A DNA stretch of 64,000 bases from Agapetus fuscipes (Eukaryota > Arthropoda > Insecta > Trichoptera > Glossosomatidae), in assembly GCA_951799405.1 (NCBI GenBank), contig OX637332.1, positions 10,545,001 through 10,609,000 of the forward strand, written 5' to 3'. A program made the translations under genes and the position numbers. Below are positions 30,927 to 45,900 of the stretch, in pieces. Under the pieces are notes generated by a model. It was not told the origin of the DNA and ran no database searches. It was given only the letters and a program-made list of their open reading frames with translations. Numbering within the stretch: the first letter of the stretch is position 1; the number at the start of each line of letters is the position of its first letter.

Positions 30927-33900
30927 CTGAAAAATAAAAGAAAATTGTGTTACTTATTAGAATGCAAAAATATTCTAATTATACAAAACATAAGACCTAT
31001 TGCAGTCAGGACCATCGAATATAGGATACGTTAAAGGGAAATTCATGTAACTAGCAATAAAGAGAAAATAGAAGGCAGGTCCGGCAATTCTTTTGAGATC
31101 ATGATCACGAAAGATTATTAGTTATCTAGGTTTGTTGCAGTAACTTTGTGAAAGTTCATCTTTAAATTTTTTAAAAAAATAATAAAAAACTTTGTTTTAA
31201 TTCACTGTGAGTTTATTTTCGTAATGCACTACTAGTTTCGGCAGTGCTATGTGGGTGCTACCTTAAAACTAAGTTTTAAGGTAGCACCCGTCGATGGCAG
31301 ATATTGCACTGCCGAAACTAGTAGTGCATTACAAAAATAAACTCACAGTGAATTAAAACAAAGTTTTTTATTATTTTTTTAAAATTTTTAAAGATTATTA
31401 GCCTCATAATAAATTGGACTGTTAACTTAATCATCAGAATGTTAACTAAAGAACTACAGAAAAAAATGCACATCTACATTGCAAGACCGAAAACGTTTAA
31501 AGAAATAATATTATCTTTGAGCAGAAGAAACAGGTATGTTTTTCAACGGTGGATGGATTACAATAAAAATCACACTGGCTGTAAAATTTGTTAGACTGCT
31601 ATAAAATACTCAAGAAAACTTACGTTTTGTGTTATGTATTCTGATGGGTTTTACAATTGGATTAAAGAAAATAAATAAAATGCTAAATAATAAGTGCGCT
31701 GATGACATGAGTGATGATTTTCGATGCTTTGTTTGGCCGGAGTTGTGATGGAAGTTGGGATTGGAGTAGTGTGGATGAGGAATGTAAACAGGGGGAGGGG
31801 ATTCCACAGCATCAAACTGCTCCCAGAAGGTCAAGGACCCTGGTGAGATGCCGCTGCATTCCACAACAAACATTACATTGTTATTTTTTTTAAATGGATT
31901 CGTGAAGACAAATGCTATTCACCAACCCACTTTGACTGGTCAGAAACAAGTATTAACCCCCCTACCTTCAGGTTATTTTCCGAGAAATAGGCAAAAAATA
32001 ATCAGCTACCAAAATTTACATACTCCTAACTTTTGAAGAGTATTATAAAAAATTACAATACACCAAACAAACAACCAAACGCTTAGCCTGCCCTTGAGGA
32101 ACTAACTTGTCTAGATTTGTAATGACGTGACTTTAGAACTTAGGTAGACGCCAGGCGGTTTGTAGTTTTCAAATATATTATTTTTTCTCAAGCGTGTACG
32201 TGATACGGGATGTAGCAGAATGGTTCACTCAAAGTTTGCGTATCGCGTACATCCATATGCATAGGGCGGCTAACATAATCAATTAATTATCCATTATTTT
32301 ATAATGTCATGAATTATTTATTGATAATTACCCAATTCATCTGTTGAATTAGGGTAAAAGTTATGGTCAGGGGGTCAGGCGGGAATAGAACCAGCGTTAT
32401 TCTATTCCGAATACGCTAATCAAGATTAGCCACTCAACTCCCTTGGCCATAACACCGACACAATCAAAAGACCTAATTAAAGCCCTTATAGATCCCCAGC
32501 CCTAGTCCCAGAGTTCCAGTGGATTTTATTATTGTCAATATTGTAATATTTTGGAGAAAAATTGTAACCTAAATTGTCCAAACAATAGATCAGTTGGCAG
32601 AATGCTTGCATTCCATGCCAAGACCTAGGGTTCCACCCCCAACAAGGGTGTTCAAAATGATTTCCCGTTTTAGAATTTATTTTAAGCCCAAAATAAAATA
32701 CTGCTAAGGTTTACTCAACCTCCGCAAGAAATGAGAGTCGGCCCCCTTGAGAGCTGGGAAACCCCCACTTCAACAGAAGTGGTTGGCATACAGCCGTCTC
32801 CCTTAGCTGTAAAAGTAAATAGGTTCCATTCGCTACATGCGACTCCTTTGGGGACAATAGAGTGAGAAGTTGCGCTATAAATTCAGCTTAGTTGCGTTTA
32901 GTATTCAGTCAGTGAGTACAGCTTTATAGAACTGAATTCAGCAATGTTGCTATCTAATCTAATCTAAGATTAGATAGCAACAATGATTTCTATGTTTTTT
33001 GAAAAATGAAACTAAGGATCAACAATGTTTGTACCTTTTTCTAGGATTTTTATTTTCAAAAATGATTAAGGCACATTCAGAATGGATAGAAATACTACCT
33101 GAACAATTTTTGTAAGCTTGTCTTTTGAAAAGAGTTGTTAAATTTTTGTTAAACTACCGTTGAAATCTTTAGGACACACTTTTTTTTCGCATGTTTTAAT
33201 TTAAGACCAAACAGTGATTACACATGATAATGCAACTTACTATGAACAGGTTTTGGCATTGCGTGCTGCGACTGCGTCTATGCCAAAGTTTACTATTCTG
33301 TTGGAGAACTCAATTTGTTCAATACATCCAGTGAATCCTACGAGTTGCATCGATGTCATGTTGCTTGGTGTTCCACCTGGAAGTAAAGTAATGTAGTATT
33401 TATCTAAAAAGTTGCGAGCAAAGTCTTGTGAGGAGCAAGACAAAAGCACTTCAATGCCTGTTGTATTTTGTGTGACGTTTTTAGTATTGATAACAATGGA
33501 TAGAGGCAACATCAAATAAGTAGGAAAAATTTTGACGTCACCCAGCAAAATTGCTGAGGGCAAAGCTAACCAATATTTTGTATTTGTTGCTGAAAACCCT
33601 AGTCAATTAGACATGTAGCATCACTGATATGTGAAATTTTAACTTTTGTTTTGACTCTTGGCATTTGAATTTTCTGTAATGAAAAAGACTTAAATGTAAT
33701 TGTCCTACAATCAATGGACTCGACACATGACAAAATTGTGATGTCACATGGCTTTTATTTTCTTATTGGTTGTTAAGGACTGTAGCTCCATACAAATGTG
33801 ACATTTGCCCGTTGAGAAAAAAGTTCTGAATACAAATTTGTGCTGAGTCCATTATTTGCACATATAGTTTATGTAAGACGGATCAATAAAGCTGTGGAAA

Positions 33901-36900
33901 AAACAGCTACATATTGACATGGCTTAAACTGACGGTGATGAAAATCGGAATGAATGTTGACATCTTGTAAAATGCCACTCTTGAAAACTTAATGTGATAT
34001 TACATGAATCGCCAAAACTTATGAAGTATTTAGTTGTAGAAAAACAAAATAGTACTGATTGATTTTAGGAGTATGAAGGCTGCAAAGTCATTAGAGCGCC
34101 CTCCTGTAGCTGTCATCTAAGTTAATTTCAAGATATGTAGCATAGTAACAAATTAGGAAAAAAGTGAGTATGGATGAGAATAGAACATACCAATATAAAT
34201 GTTTGAATCTCCGTTGAACATGAGTGACATGCCAGGCAGCTTGAAGGACATTTCGTTGTCGTCGACCTGCAGACTGGCTTCCAGACCGTTGCGCTTACTG
34301 ATGACGCTGTGCCTCTGGTTGTCGGAGACTGGCACGGTGCTGGTGAGCTGGCCCACTCCGCCTCCCAGCTCCCACTGGGCCTCCACAAAGCCAGCGTTGA
34401 CTGAAAACACATGCATAAAATCCGGTAACATTCTCTAAATAACTGCATGAAGCATCAGTCTATCAGAAATACTAGGAGAGTCATGCAGCAAACAAAATAA
34501 GAGAGTTTTACCTACCATTAAAAAAAAACGCAAGGCAACTGAGCTACACATTTAGTGTAACTTCTTGCCGCACTATCCCCAAAGGGTTTCGCATGTGGCG
34601 AGTGGAACCTATTTATTTTTATGGGTAAGGGGGCCGGCCTCACGCCAACCACTTTCAGCTGAAGTAGGGATTTCCCAGCTCTCAGAGGGGCTGGTACTCA
34701 TTTCTTGTTAAGGCTGACGGTATTTTAATTTGTGGTTTGAAATAAACACCGAAACGGGAAATCATTTCTGACACCCTCTGTGGGATTCGAACCGGAGTTC
34801 AAAGCATGGAATGCAAGCACTCTACCAACTGAGCTATCGACTGGACCCTTAAAACCCTTATTATGTTTCTATGGATGTCTGGAGTCCATATAAGTGACCA
34901 TAGAGTAAACAAGTGCAAATCAAAGAGCCAGGAATAGATTAAAAAACCACAAAAATGGGAAAAGTGATTGTTTCACTTATAATATGGGCTCCAGACATCT
35001 CTCCAGAACACATAATAGTTTTTAAAGAATATAAATTTTGAAAGCAATGTGTAATGAACGGCTTGGATTGGATCTACAAGGACGTGTTCAATCTTATCTG
35101 AACTTTTCGTTGAAAATAATATATGTCATGAATTACAAATATCAAAGAATCTATTATAGGTAAGTCATATCCATCTAACTTTGAGAAATAATAGAATAAG
35201 AGAAATACAGCTAACAGAACTTGTAAAGAAGTTACAAGCCGGAAAATTACATTGTTATAAATTGAAGTTTTGATTAATCGTTGTATTAAGGTTAATATTT
35301 ACAACAAATTAATATTCTTCAATTTTGTGGTCGCTGATAAAAGCGAACAAACCTCCCCCATTCTCAAGCTGTCTCAAACAACATGTTTTCTAAGCTTTTT
35401 TTTGGATATCATCAATCCATCAAGCTGGAGGGCAAGCGACTCTTCTACTTATTGTATTTCATACTCAATGAAATATGAAAATACATGCTTTCAACGAGTA
35501 TACTATACCATCACAAAATTTCTTAAAATTTAAAAATTCACTGATAGGTCTTGATAAATTGTTTCCATATAAATATGAAGTTATTAAATTAGAAATCCTT
35601 CCAAGCCAACTGTAAAATGAAATGTGTATTTTAAACTATACATACTGCGAAGCATGAAGAAGTCTCCATTTTGAATATCTTCATTATCTCCCTGGAATAC
35701 CAGTAGGCCATCAAGCTCCGTGGTGGTGAAAGCTAAAGCGACCATATCCTCTCCATCATGGGGCATCAATGCTGCAGGAAGCTCTATGTAACCTTCGCCA
35801 GTGAAAGCTACTTCATTCTGAAGATCTACTCCTGCAATGTTGAAACATGTATATTTAAGAATAGGTACATTGATTTTTTTCTCGAAATCACTTCTTCTAT
35901 AAAACTTTTGCATTACCAATACTGCCGCACAAAAGAGTGATCTTGTGCTTCTGCCAAACCATTACTTTAGGTTCTTCAATTAGAATGTTTTATTTCAAAC
36001 TAGAGGGCATCAACCCTCAGTTCTACCTTCTATTATGAAATCATTGATGAAATTTATGAAAAAACCTGTGCAATCCATGGTCCCATCAGGTTAAGCCAAA
36101 AAGTAAAATCATTCCTTCAAGACCCATACCTAGATCCGCTGCATGGAGTTAGGATAAGGTGGGACTCACAGGACTTTCGCCCTGTCAAACGTTGGTAAAG
36201 GATCCTTTTCCTTCGTCATGACAATATTGCCATTTCCTACCACCACAACTCGTTTCCCTATATCAAAGTGGGATCTACTACATTGCACGCTTAGAAGTAT
36301 TTTGGCTCTCAGATCTTGTACGTTGTAACCAAATATGATACGATCCCGAGATGGCAATCTTTCAAGAATTGACCGGTCTGTAGTCTAGTGGTTAACGCTA
36401 CAGACTCGTTACCCGAAGCTCATGAGTTCGATCCCCGGCAGAGCACAGAAAAAATATTTATATGTTCAAATTTTCTCTTTGCAAATTTTTGCTTTTTTCT
36501 TTGAAGGAAAATGAATTGAAAAATTCATTTTCCTCAAAAGAAAAATACCTGGCACCAAAGGTCCATCTAGCCTCACAGCAAATGGGTCTTGCTTGAGAAT
36601 TGGCAATTTTTTTCTACAGCAACGTTCAAAGTTGCACAGGGCTCTTGAGGTGAGATTCACACAAAAACAGCGCACTTAATGAATCATCCTAATATTGTTA
36701 TTATATTATCATGAGTAAAACACAATTTAGTCATGTTGAAAGTGTGCAAACTTACGATTCTGACAGTTGTATCCGCCAGTATATAACGGGCAATCACACT
36801 TGAATGTTCCTGGACTGGTTGGTCTGCAGGTGCCTCCATCTCGGCATGGACTGGCGTCACACGGCGAGCGCTCCTCGGGCCGAGGGCGTCTTGGCCTGCC

Positions 36901-39900
36901 TCTGCTGGGGACGTCCCGAACCACCTCACACATGGACCCTTCAAAGCCAGTAGGGCAAGTGCATTGAACAGCATCGGCTCGGTTACAATATCCTCCGTTT
37001 TGGCACGTGGTGCAGTCAAAGTCCGACTGTAATAATAATTGAATGTTTTATGGTTTATGCTAATGGAAACAACAAAAAAAACTGCTTAAGAGACTTGAAA
37101 ACATAGAAATATTCTTAAAATGTTGATGCTATGGTCCTGTTCTTAAACTTTTGTGGCCTATGTGGTACTATTGTAATTTTTACCCCTTTAATCTCCCTCC
37201 CTATCACCCCATCGCCCCATGCGTAATTATCGCTCCCAGGTTGAGAACCACTGTTCTAGTGAGTAAGGCGTTGGCACTTGAATTCACATTGATAATAACT
37301 TTAATCCAGGTTCAACATATGTCATTGGGTATTTATTAATTAATAACTCATTTATAAATTAACATTTCCTTTACTTACATCATAATAGCCAGATATATCC
37401 CCTCGTTTAGGTTCATTAGCACTGCATTCGTTCACATTAGCTGACTTTATTGTGGAATTCACAAAGTCCAATTTGATTCCTTGAACTGTGATCTAGAATG
37501 AAATAAACATTTTATTTTGAAATCAATGCGCATATTTATTTAAATAATTTAGTATTAATTACTTACATCTGAAATGCAGCCGTTGAATCCACCTTCAACT
37601 CCTGTTCCTTTGTTGATAGTTAGGAATTCGTCATCATACCCTCCAATGTACAGATGTGTTTTGAGGGTTAGGGTTTTTTGCTGCAAGATTAAAAAAAAAC
37701 ATCAGTCTTGAAGTTAAAAAAAGTTAGTTTTTTTTATTTTTGATTCGGGTGATGTTATTTTTGTAGATGTATTTGTCAATTTTTGTTTCCTTCTTGGTTA
37801 AAAAAATTCAGAGCTAGTTACCAAAACAACTTAGGCTTTTACGTAGCTTATTCCTTGACTTATAGGTTGGTATGAGGCTAACCAACCATACTGTAAAAAA
37901 ATGGTTCACTTTGCCAATGTCACCCCTGTTTCAGGGAAGGTTGGCACGAGTTGCAGGACTTATGCTTATTTGGGATTGGGTTTTATGCTGTAAGTCCACA
38001 TGCGGCATGTATAAGCGCCAACTTATATGTGTCTGCTTGTGGGATTGCATTTTATATGAATCTTAAATGTAATATATCTTTGCAACTTAGATTATAGATT
38101 AAAGATGATAGATTATAGCTTCCAATGAAACACAACTGAACTGTCATGTTGTTGGGTAAAGTGTGAATAATTGTTGTTACATTATAAATGGCTTTGATGG
38201 CCAGATTCAGATGCTTGATATCGTTCTTCCGGTCTTTGACCGTGATCTAGTTTTTTTCTTCCTTCAGAATGGAAGAAAAAAGATACAAGAAATAAAGTAT
38301 GGACCACGGTCAAACCCCAGAAGAAAAATATCAAACATATTGTTACATTGGCTTTCTCTGTTGTGATTGGTGGAGAAACTGGTATGGTGAGTGGTGATGT
38401 TCTTGACAGCTCGCGTCTTAATTTTTACTTTTTCACACAGATAAAAACAAAACATTGAATCATTTGCTAGTAGAACCTAACCTAACCCTAAGAAACAAAA
38501 AATACTTTGTTCAAAATCGGCCTTGAAATGCATGTGAAAGCTTAAGACTTTTTCTAGTAGAACAATTAGTAATAAACACAAACTGTCAGTTTACCTTAAA
38601 ATCTGTTGTCGTGGTATTGCCTTTAACTTCTTTTCCGTCTACAGTTAGAGTTCCCAGATCTTGCATTCTGTGCAGAGCAACATTCACCCATTCATTTGGT
38701 TTCAAAGGCTCCCTGCTTCTTATGATGGTGGGACCTGCAATTAAATCGAAAGCTTAGAAAATGTGAAGCTCAAACTAGAGAGCATTTTTTGTGTACTTCT
38801 TTGAAATACCATTTTAGTTTTTGTTTCAGTGATCTATTATTATAAACTACTTCCATTTTTCAGATGTGAAAGGAACAAAATAAATGGAAAACCCTTAATT
38901 TAAGCTTTTCTTATAAATTTGAAGTCGACTAGCTTAATTAATGAAAGCAAAATATTGACAGATATAAAGTGTGTAAATACCTTTGCCGTAGTCAAATCTG
39001 AATTCCAAGTATCCGTCTTTGAGGGTCAGAGATGTGAAGTCTCCTTTTCCATATTTGGATTGTGCCCAGTAGAAGATAATTCCATCACGCATGGGAGAGC
39101 TAGGTTTGACTCTCAGCTCCATTTTTAGAAATTTTCTGCTCTTAGGCGCCTCATAGGCGAGGTAAGCTCGTCCACCAAAAGCTGGATAGTCAATTTCTAT
39201 CTGAGATTCACACCTAAAAATGAAAACATTTTCTTTCATTGTTGATTGTGATTATGAGGTATAGGTTAAATTATCTGATAAAGGTAGATGTTTTGTGGGA
39301 TATAAAAAGGAAGTGACCTCTCTCCCACATAGTTGATTGGGCAAGAACAGAAGAATCCGGTCTCTGTGTCTGAACATCTCCCTGGTCCACACAAGCCTGC
39401 CCGGCATCCCGCCCCCTGTCTGCTGCAGTCCAGTCCTGAGAAGGACTCGGAGCATGAGCAGGAATATCCACGACCATTCAACGCTTCCTATAACAATAAA
39501 TAATGTCCACACTAAAATTTATCCTGGATTTACGGTCATTTGATGTATATACTTGAAAATTAGTTACACTTTTTGGATACTCGACTAACCGTTGTAGGAC
39601 AACTTACATTATTCTCTGAATTCTGTTGGCGTTGTAACCAATTTATACAGGAGACACCTTGGAGTGATCAGATTGAGAAGATTGTGAAAGAATGGGATAT
39701 ACAAAGTGAGCGTAAAAGAAGAAAATGCATGAAAAAGGTGATGGATATGAAGGAATTGAAAGAGGTATGTCAGGATAGGAAAAAATGGAGGCAACTCTGC
39801 AGAGGCTCTGGCCACCCCTAGCGGAATGTCGACAGAGTTACAGTTACAGTTACACCTTCTCTGCATGACGATTAAGAATGAACAACTCAATTGAAAACAA

Positions 39901-42900
39901 AAAGGATGCTTCCTGAAACGTTGGCTATGATGCTAATGAAACATGGAGAGTAATGCAAGTTCTTAATGTATGCTTTTATATATGCCTATGACATGCGTTT
40001 GATAGTAAATACATATTTAAAACAATATATTAGTTTGAAGTGCATTTTTTTTTTAAATTGACTTACTTGGCAAAATCCAGAGTTTTGGCATGGATTAGGA
40101 GAGCAAGAGTCACAGAAGTCAACAGCTCTGATCTCCTTGGCTTCTTTCATGATGGAAACATCCACACCTTCAATGACTAATTTTCCAATACATCCTGTGA
40201 ATCTACAAAGAAACAAAACAAATGAAAAGTACACATTTTCAATTATTTTTTAAACAACTTATGATCCATAGTTCAAATGTAAATGATTTGTGCTATCTAT
40301 AAATAATCTTTAATCTAAGCTGCAAGGATATGTAAGCATTTAAGGCTCATATGAAATGCATGCCCACAGACAGGCACATGTAGGTTCGCGCCTACACATT
40401 CTGCATGTGTGCATACAAATAATGAAAACTCACATGGACATAAGCCTTGCAACTCCTGCTGCCGTTCCCTGAACCGGGGTGGCATTGGCAAAAGTGAACC
40501 GATTTTTACAGCACGGGTGGTCAGCCTCGTACCAACCTATCAGTCAAGGAGCACAAAAAATTATAAATGATACCTATACAGAAATTCATAATGAGACACA
40601 TTACAAATTAAAATTAAAATAAAGTAAAATTAAAATTAAACTTAATATTACACTTAGAATTAATGCCCTAGCCGCCATTGTTGCAAATCAACCGCCATTC
40701 CTTTCGGTCCTTACATACTTCTTTCATTTCATTCAGAGTCATAATCTTTTTCGTGCACTCTCTCCTTTTGTTATGACTCTGAACATTGAGTAAAATTACT
40801 GTAATTATATACATCAAGCAAAAAAATATACTTTTGAGTAAGTAGATGTTAAAATATTTGAATGAAAAATTCAGATCTCAACAAAAATGAGTTTTCTCGA
40901 AAGGAGTTGAACAAAATTGGTGCTTACCCGTTAAGAGCTCTGAAGTTTGATGGCAGTATGGTATAGTCCATGAGTCCTCCGACGTACATGGGCTCTCTCA
41001 AGTCAATACCATATGATGTTCCTGAAGAAATACCAGTGAATGGTCCTTTGCCATTCACATATAACGAGCCTAAAAGAACATAAATAAAAAGGTATTATTT
41101 TATGAATAGGAAGGGACACAATTCTATGGATCTTTTGGTGTTGCACATTGGCTTAATACTTAAAAGTTCACCCGTTAATCTGATTTTAAATCTAATTTAA
41201 CAGCCATATCTGGCAGTATAAGATCTGCACATTTTAAGTTTATAGAAGTCCACAAGAATATTGTATTTGTCAACATTGTTTACAACGTAACCACTCTTTT
41301 TTGTGTTTGTGATTTACAATTTGAATAGTTTATTTTATGTGACTTGTGTATTGGTCTGATTGCTTAGTTTTGAAAGCATTTGTGTTGTGTCAGTGTAAAC
41401 AATATGTAACTTTAGAATGACCTTTTTTGCCGTCTCTGCTGATTCCGATAGTGTGCCATTCACCCAATGCCAATCTCTGGTCTCCATATATGATGACAGG
41501 AGGAGAGGAATCCAGCGAGAAACGGAATTCCGGAATGCCTTCCACCAACGACAAAGACATCATGTCACCGCTGACAGATAGATTTTCAGAGGTGTACAGA
41601 ATGATACCAGTGTAATCTGAAATGAAAAAGTGGTTCAGCTGTGAGTTCAAAATAATTTCATTTCTTACTACTAATGACTGTAAAGGATGTCCAACATAAA
41701 AAAAATGCGTATACCTCAGAAAATTTAAGAAAACTTTAAATCGTCTCAATGATTGCATTTTTCAATCACGATAAATAATCAATAAATTGTATGTAAGGCT
41801 ACCATAAAAAAACACAGCTTAGCTGCACATATAGTGTAACTTTCTACCGCATTGTTCCCGAAGGGGTATGGCGTGTGGAATTTATTTATTTATTAGGAGC
41901 CTTACGCCAACTACTTCAGCTAAGTGAGGGCTTAGCAGCTTCCAAGGCGGCAGGTTCTCTTTTCTCGTGAAAGCTGAGTAAACCTTTGCGGTATTTGTTT
42001 TGAGTTTGAAATAAACACCAAAACGGGAAATCTTGGTGGAAATGGAACCCCAGCCCTCGGCTTGGAATGTAAACATTTCACCAATTGAGCTATAAACTGG
42101 AATGATAAATCCCCCTAATGTGAGTCAGCAAAGCAGCTATCAGATAACTTCAGTCATAGATGCACTAGAGTAGCAAATACGCAATCATGTATGTATGTTA
42201 TTGTACGAGAAAAATTGAGATTTTTCTTACCTTCAGGTTTGATGGATACTTCGATGTCAAATGACAAGTATGCGTCCTTCAATTTATTGAAAACCAGAGC
42301 TCCGTCACCAGCAAAGCGGGGCACAATGTGGGTGACCTTGAGGATGACCTTGCGCTCTATGCTATTCCTTCCATTTGTTGCACGGCATATATACACTCCA
42401 GCATCATTTTCAGAAATCTTTTGCAATATTAGAACCGGCTGAAACAATAAATCATAAAGTATGTGAGTACTCACTGTAGGAAAAGCTTAATAGTGCCACA
42501 AGCATCTAGCGGCGGATTCGCAAAGCTTTGCTTTTGAAGAAGATAATTTAAAAAATGGGCAAAATAAATTGTTGAGCTTGTCTTATAAACTGTATTAAAA
42601 TTAGATCTGTACCTACCTTAGAGCATAAACAACGGTAGTCACATTTAGTAAAATGTGCAGGAGACGAGTTTTAGTGAAAATGTGCACTTTTTTAAAGCAT
42701 CATAACTTCTAAACTAGACGAGATATTTTTGATCTGTAAAAACTGTTTATCTTCTTTTATCAATATTTATTTAATGTGAAGTAATGTGAACAACGTATGT
42801 GGAACTTCCGTGGTTTATGCTCGCACTTTTATGTGCATCCCATATTTATTACACTCATATCTCAGTAACTATGAGTCCGAGGACTCCAATATTTTTACCA

Positions 42901-45900
42901 CTTACCTATAGAACAGCTAATTATAAAAATTTCTGCATCATTAACTCAAAAACGCAAAAAAGTGGACTTCCGTTGTTTATGCTCAAAGCTACAGAGATAT
43001 AAACTGTTCTGTTTTATAAATGTTATAACTAAACACTTAAGTTTTGGATTCCGATATTGCTCCTAGTTTAGGTGAGTTTTTTTAAATGACTTTCTGTGTC
43101 CGAAAACCGCCATCAATGGAGAAGAATAACAAAACACAATTCATAGGTACTTACAAAGAGAAACCTTATTTTGATTTTTCCCATTTTACATATCTCATAG
43201 AGAAGAAAATTTAGAGCTTACGTTTCGTGTAATGTTTCCAGCCAGGGAGGAATAGTATGGTTTTTCCCATTTGAAGCTGACAGGACCAGGAAGGTCTGTG
43301 GCACATGGCATCATAGCTGAATCACCAAGTCGAGCTGTGTACACAAGTGGCTCATCTTGAGAGTACTCCGAAGACAAGTCTTCTGATTCTGAAATGTTTT
43401 TCCACATTTTAAATGCATAAAAGTACCTGAGTATTATTGATGTAAATGCAGAGCATCCTTGCACTATATTTGCAGGTAACTAAGCTTGCAGTAACCTGAG
43501 CTTATACCAATAAAGAAAAAATAATGAAAACAAACCTTCCTTGACGACCATTAAGTTGAAAATGTAGTATGAATATCCATTTCTATTTCTTCCTTCACAA
43601 CGATAGGTTCCAGAATCTTCTGGTGTTACTGATTCTATCCTTAAAAGAGATCTGCCCCTGAAAGTCTACAAAAAAAGGATTGATGGAATTGATGCTTAAA
43701 CATAATCAAATAATGAAGAAAGTCCTGTATTTATTGCGATGATGATATCATTTTGAAAAAAAAATTCAGTCAAAGGACTCTGAGGCATAAGTTCCTAAGC
43801 AATAGTGTGACTTCAATGCCTACTTAAACTTGAGACATTATACATTATTCAAAATCCTGAGAGGTAATTGATTACAGGCTAGATCAATGACTACAATTGA
43901 TGCACAATCAATATTGATCTTTTTTACAAGTTTTGTTGCCAATCTGTTGGTTCTACCATATACCTAATACACAATAAGGGCCCTACCTCACCGGGATGCC
44001 ATGGCGACGTCGCCGGCTACGTATCCAAACAATTCATATTACAATGTATGACAGGTAACTCACTTGGCGACGGGTTGGCTACGTCGCCAATTTGGAAGCG
44101 TAGCCACGACTGTCGGCTCGCTATGTGGAGACTGGCGACCATGGCGACCTGGCGACGTCGCCAGTAAAATGTACACGAGCAAGCTGCGGCTCACTCACTC
44201 AGTGTCCAACCAGCCGCCAAGATGGACGCAAAATGAGTTTCAATACAAAAAGATTAATTGTAGAAATTCAAAATCGACCATGTTTATGGGATTCCGCCAT
44301 AAAAAATTGTTCCGATCGTAATTTAAAAATAAAACGTTGGAACGAAATAGTTAATTTATTTAAAGAAAAAGACAAGATGACGGTGGTTTTGAAAAAACAC
44401 CACTTCGACTTCGATCTGATATAAAAGGATGGACCCATAACTTATTAGGTTTCTTCTTTTTAAACTTTTTGCGACGCACATAATAAGTAAGTGCGATTTC
44501 TTCTATGCACAAAGCGTCCATTCTCGATACGAGGGAGAACTGAATTGACAGATGGTCGCCACTGGCTACTCCATTTGGCGACCGTAGGTAGCCAGAGGTA
44601 GCCATGGCTGCGTAGCCGGCGACTTTGCCATGGCATCCCGGTGAGGTAGGGCCCTAAGTGAGCTATCATTGGATAAGGCCTGTTGAACTCAGCTAGTAAT
44701 GTGAATCAATCTTAGAATCTAGAATAACTTACTTGATATGTAGGAGTTTGTCTGGAATTTTCCTTGATCCACACTAATTCTACATCGTCAGGTCCTGTGC
44801 AATTAATAGACACGCTGGAACCTTCGTTGACATTCATGGATTTGGCAGCACCTTGAGGGCCTAAACAAGTAAAAAAATAAATAACATAATAAGGACGTTA
44901 ATTCAAAGTAAATTCATTTCACAACACAGCTTTGTCAGCAGAAAGTCTCACCTTTTCACTTAAACTTCGCATCACTCTCTCTTTGTCTGAAGTAGACTAA
45001 TTTGTTGTTAAATTACTACTGGTCAAGTTATAATGGAAGATGCAGCAAAAAAGCATGTACAAAATATTGGATCTTTATTTCAAAGTAGTTTGATCCAACA
45101 GCGTTCACATGCCCAAAACCCTTAAGCATAATTATTAAAAAAAGCAATAGAAATAGCTTTTGCAGACAATCAACTTTTTGTAAATTAGTGGATCGAAAAC
45201 TCACTCATTCTTCTACCGATGGATTCTAGCTCAACAATATTACACTAACATGGCGACAAATGCAATGCTTTGATATCTGACGGAAACACGCTTGATTTCC
45301 AAATGGCACACAAAAAAAAAGTTCTGCTCTTTTCTCAAGATCAATCAAGGAACATCGAGCTATACCTTCATATATACAGTTACTGGGACTTGTTTAAGTA
45401 AGTGCTGACTAAACCATAAAGCATTGACATACTAATGAATAGACTGCGTGTCTGCTACAAAAGGAACATAAAAATATGGACCCAACTCAACGAGAGTAAA
45501 TTGACGAAAGTAAAAGATTTATCATAAAATGGTATAAACTTGTAGTGCACAAAAAAATTTTTTTTTGCATCTTCAGCCGTGCACTCTTGTTTATTGTTCA
45601 TCTAATAGCTCTTTTAAACATTATGAGCGAGGTTAATATTCTTTTGTTTCGCTCTGCCCACACGATGAAACCAATGGATGCTACGAAATATTATTTTTGT
45701 GATAATGTAAAGCACCATACATAAAATGATTTTTCGGGTCATGGGTCTGAGCCAATAATATTACATCGCTTAAAAACCATACATGTATGTACAGACCTTT
45801 TACGAAAATAACGGCCACTCATCGCTCTTGCAAAAAATGGTTACCAGAGCCGCTTCAGGGTAAGAATACATAATAAAACAAAAAAGATTTGAATATTTAA

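Noticed and set aside
38210..38330. Inverted repeat around gaccgtgatctag and accacggtc
   Set aside because: The arms are short and interrupted; not enough to call an element.
44064..44321. 85-codon frame in another phase of the Harbinger-like element
   Set aside because: The overlapping frame carries the MADF-like sequence. This one is explained by GC-rich inverted ends.
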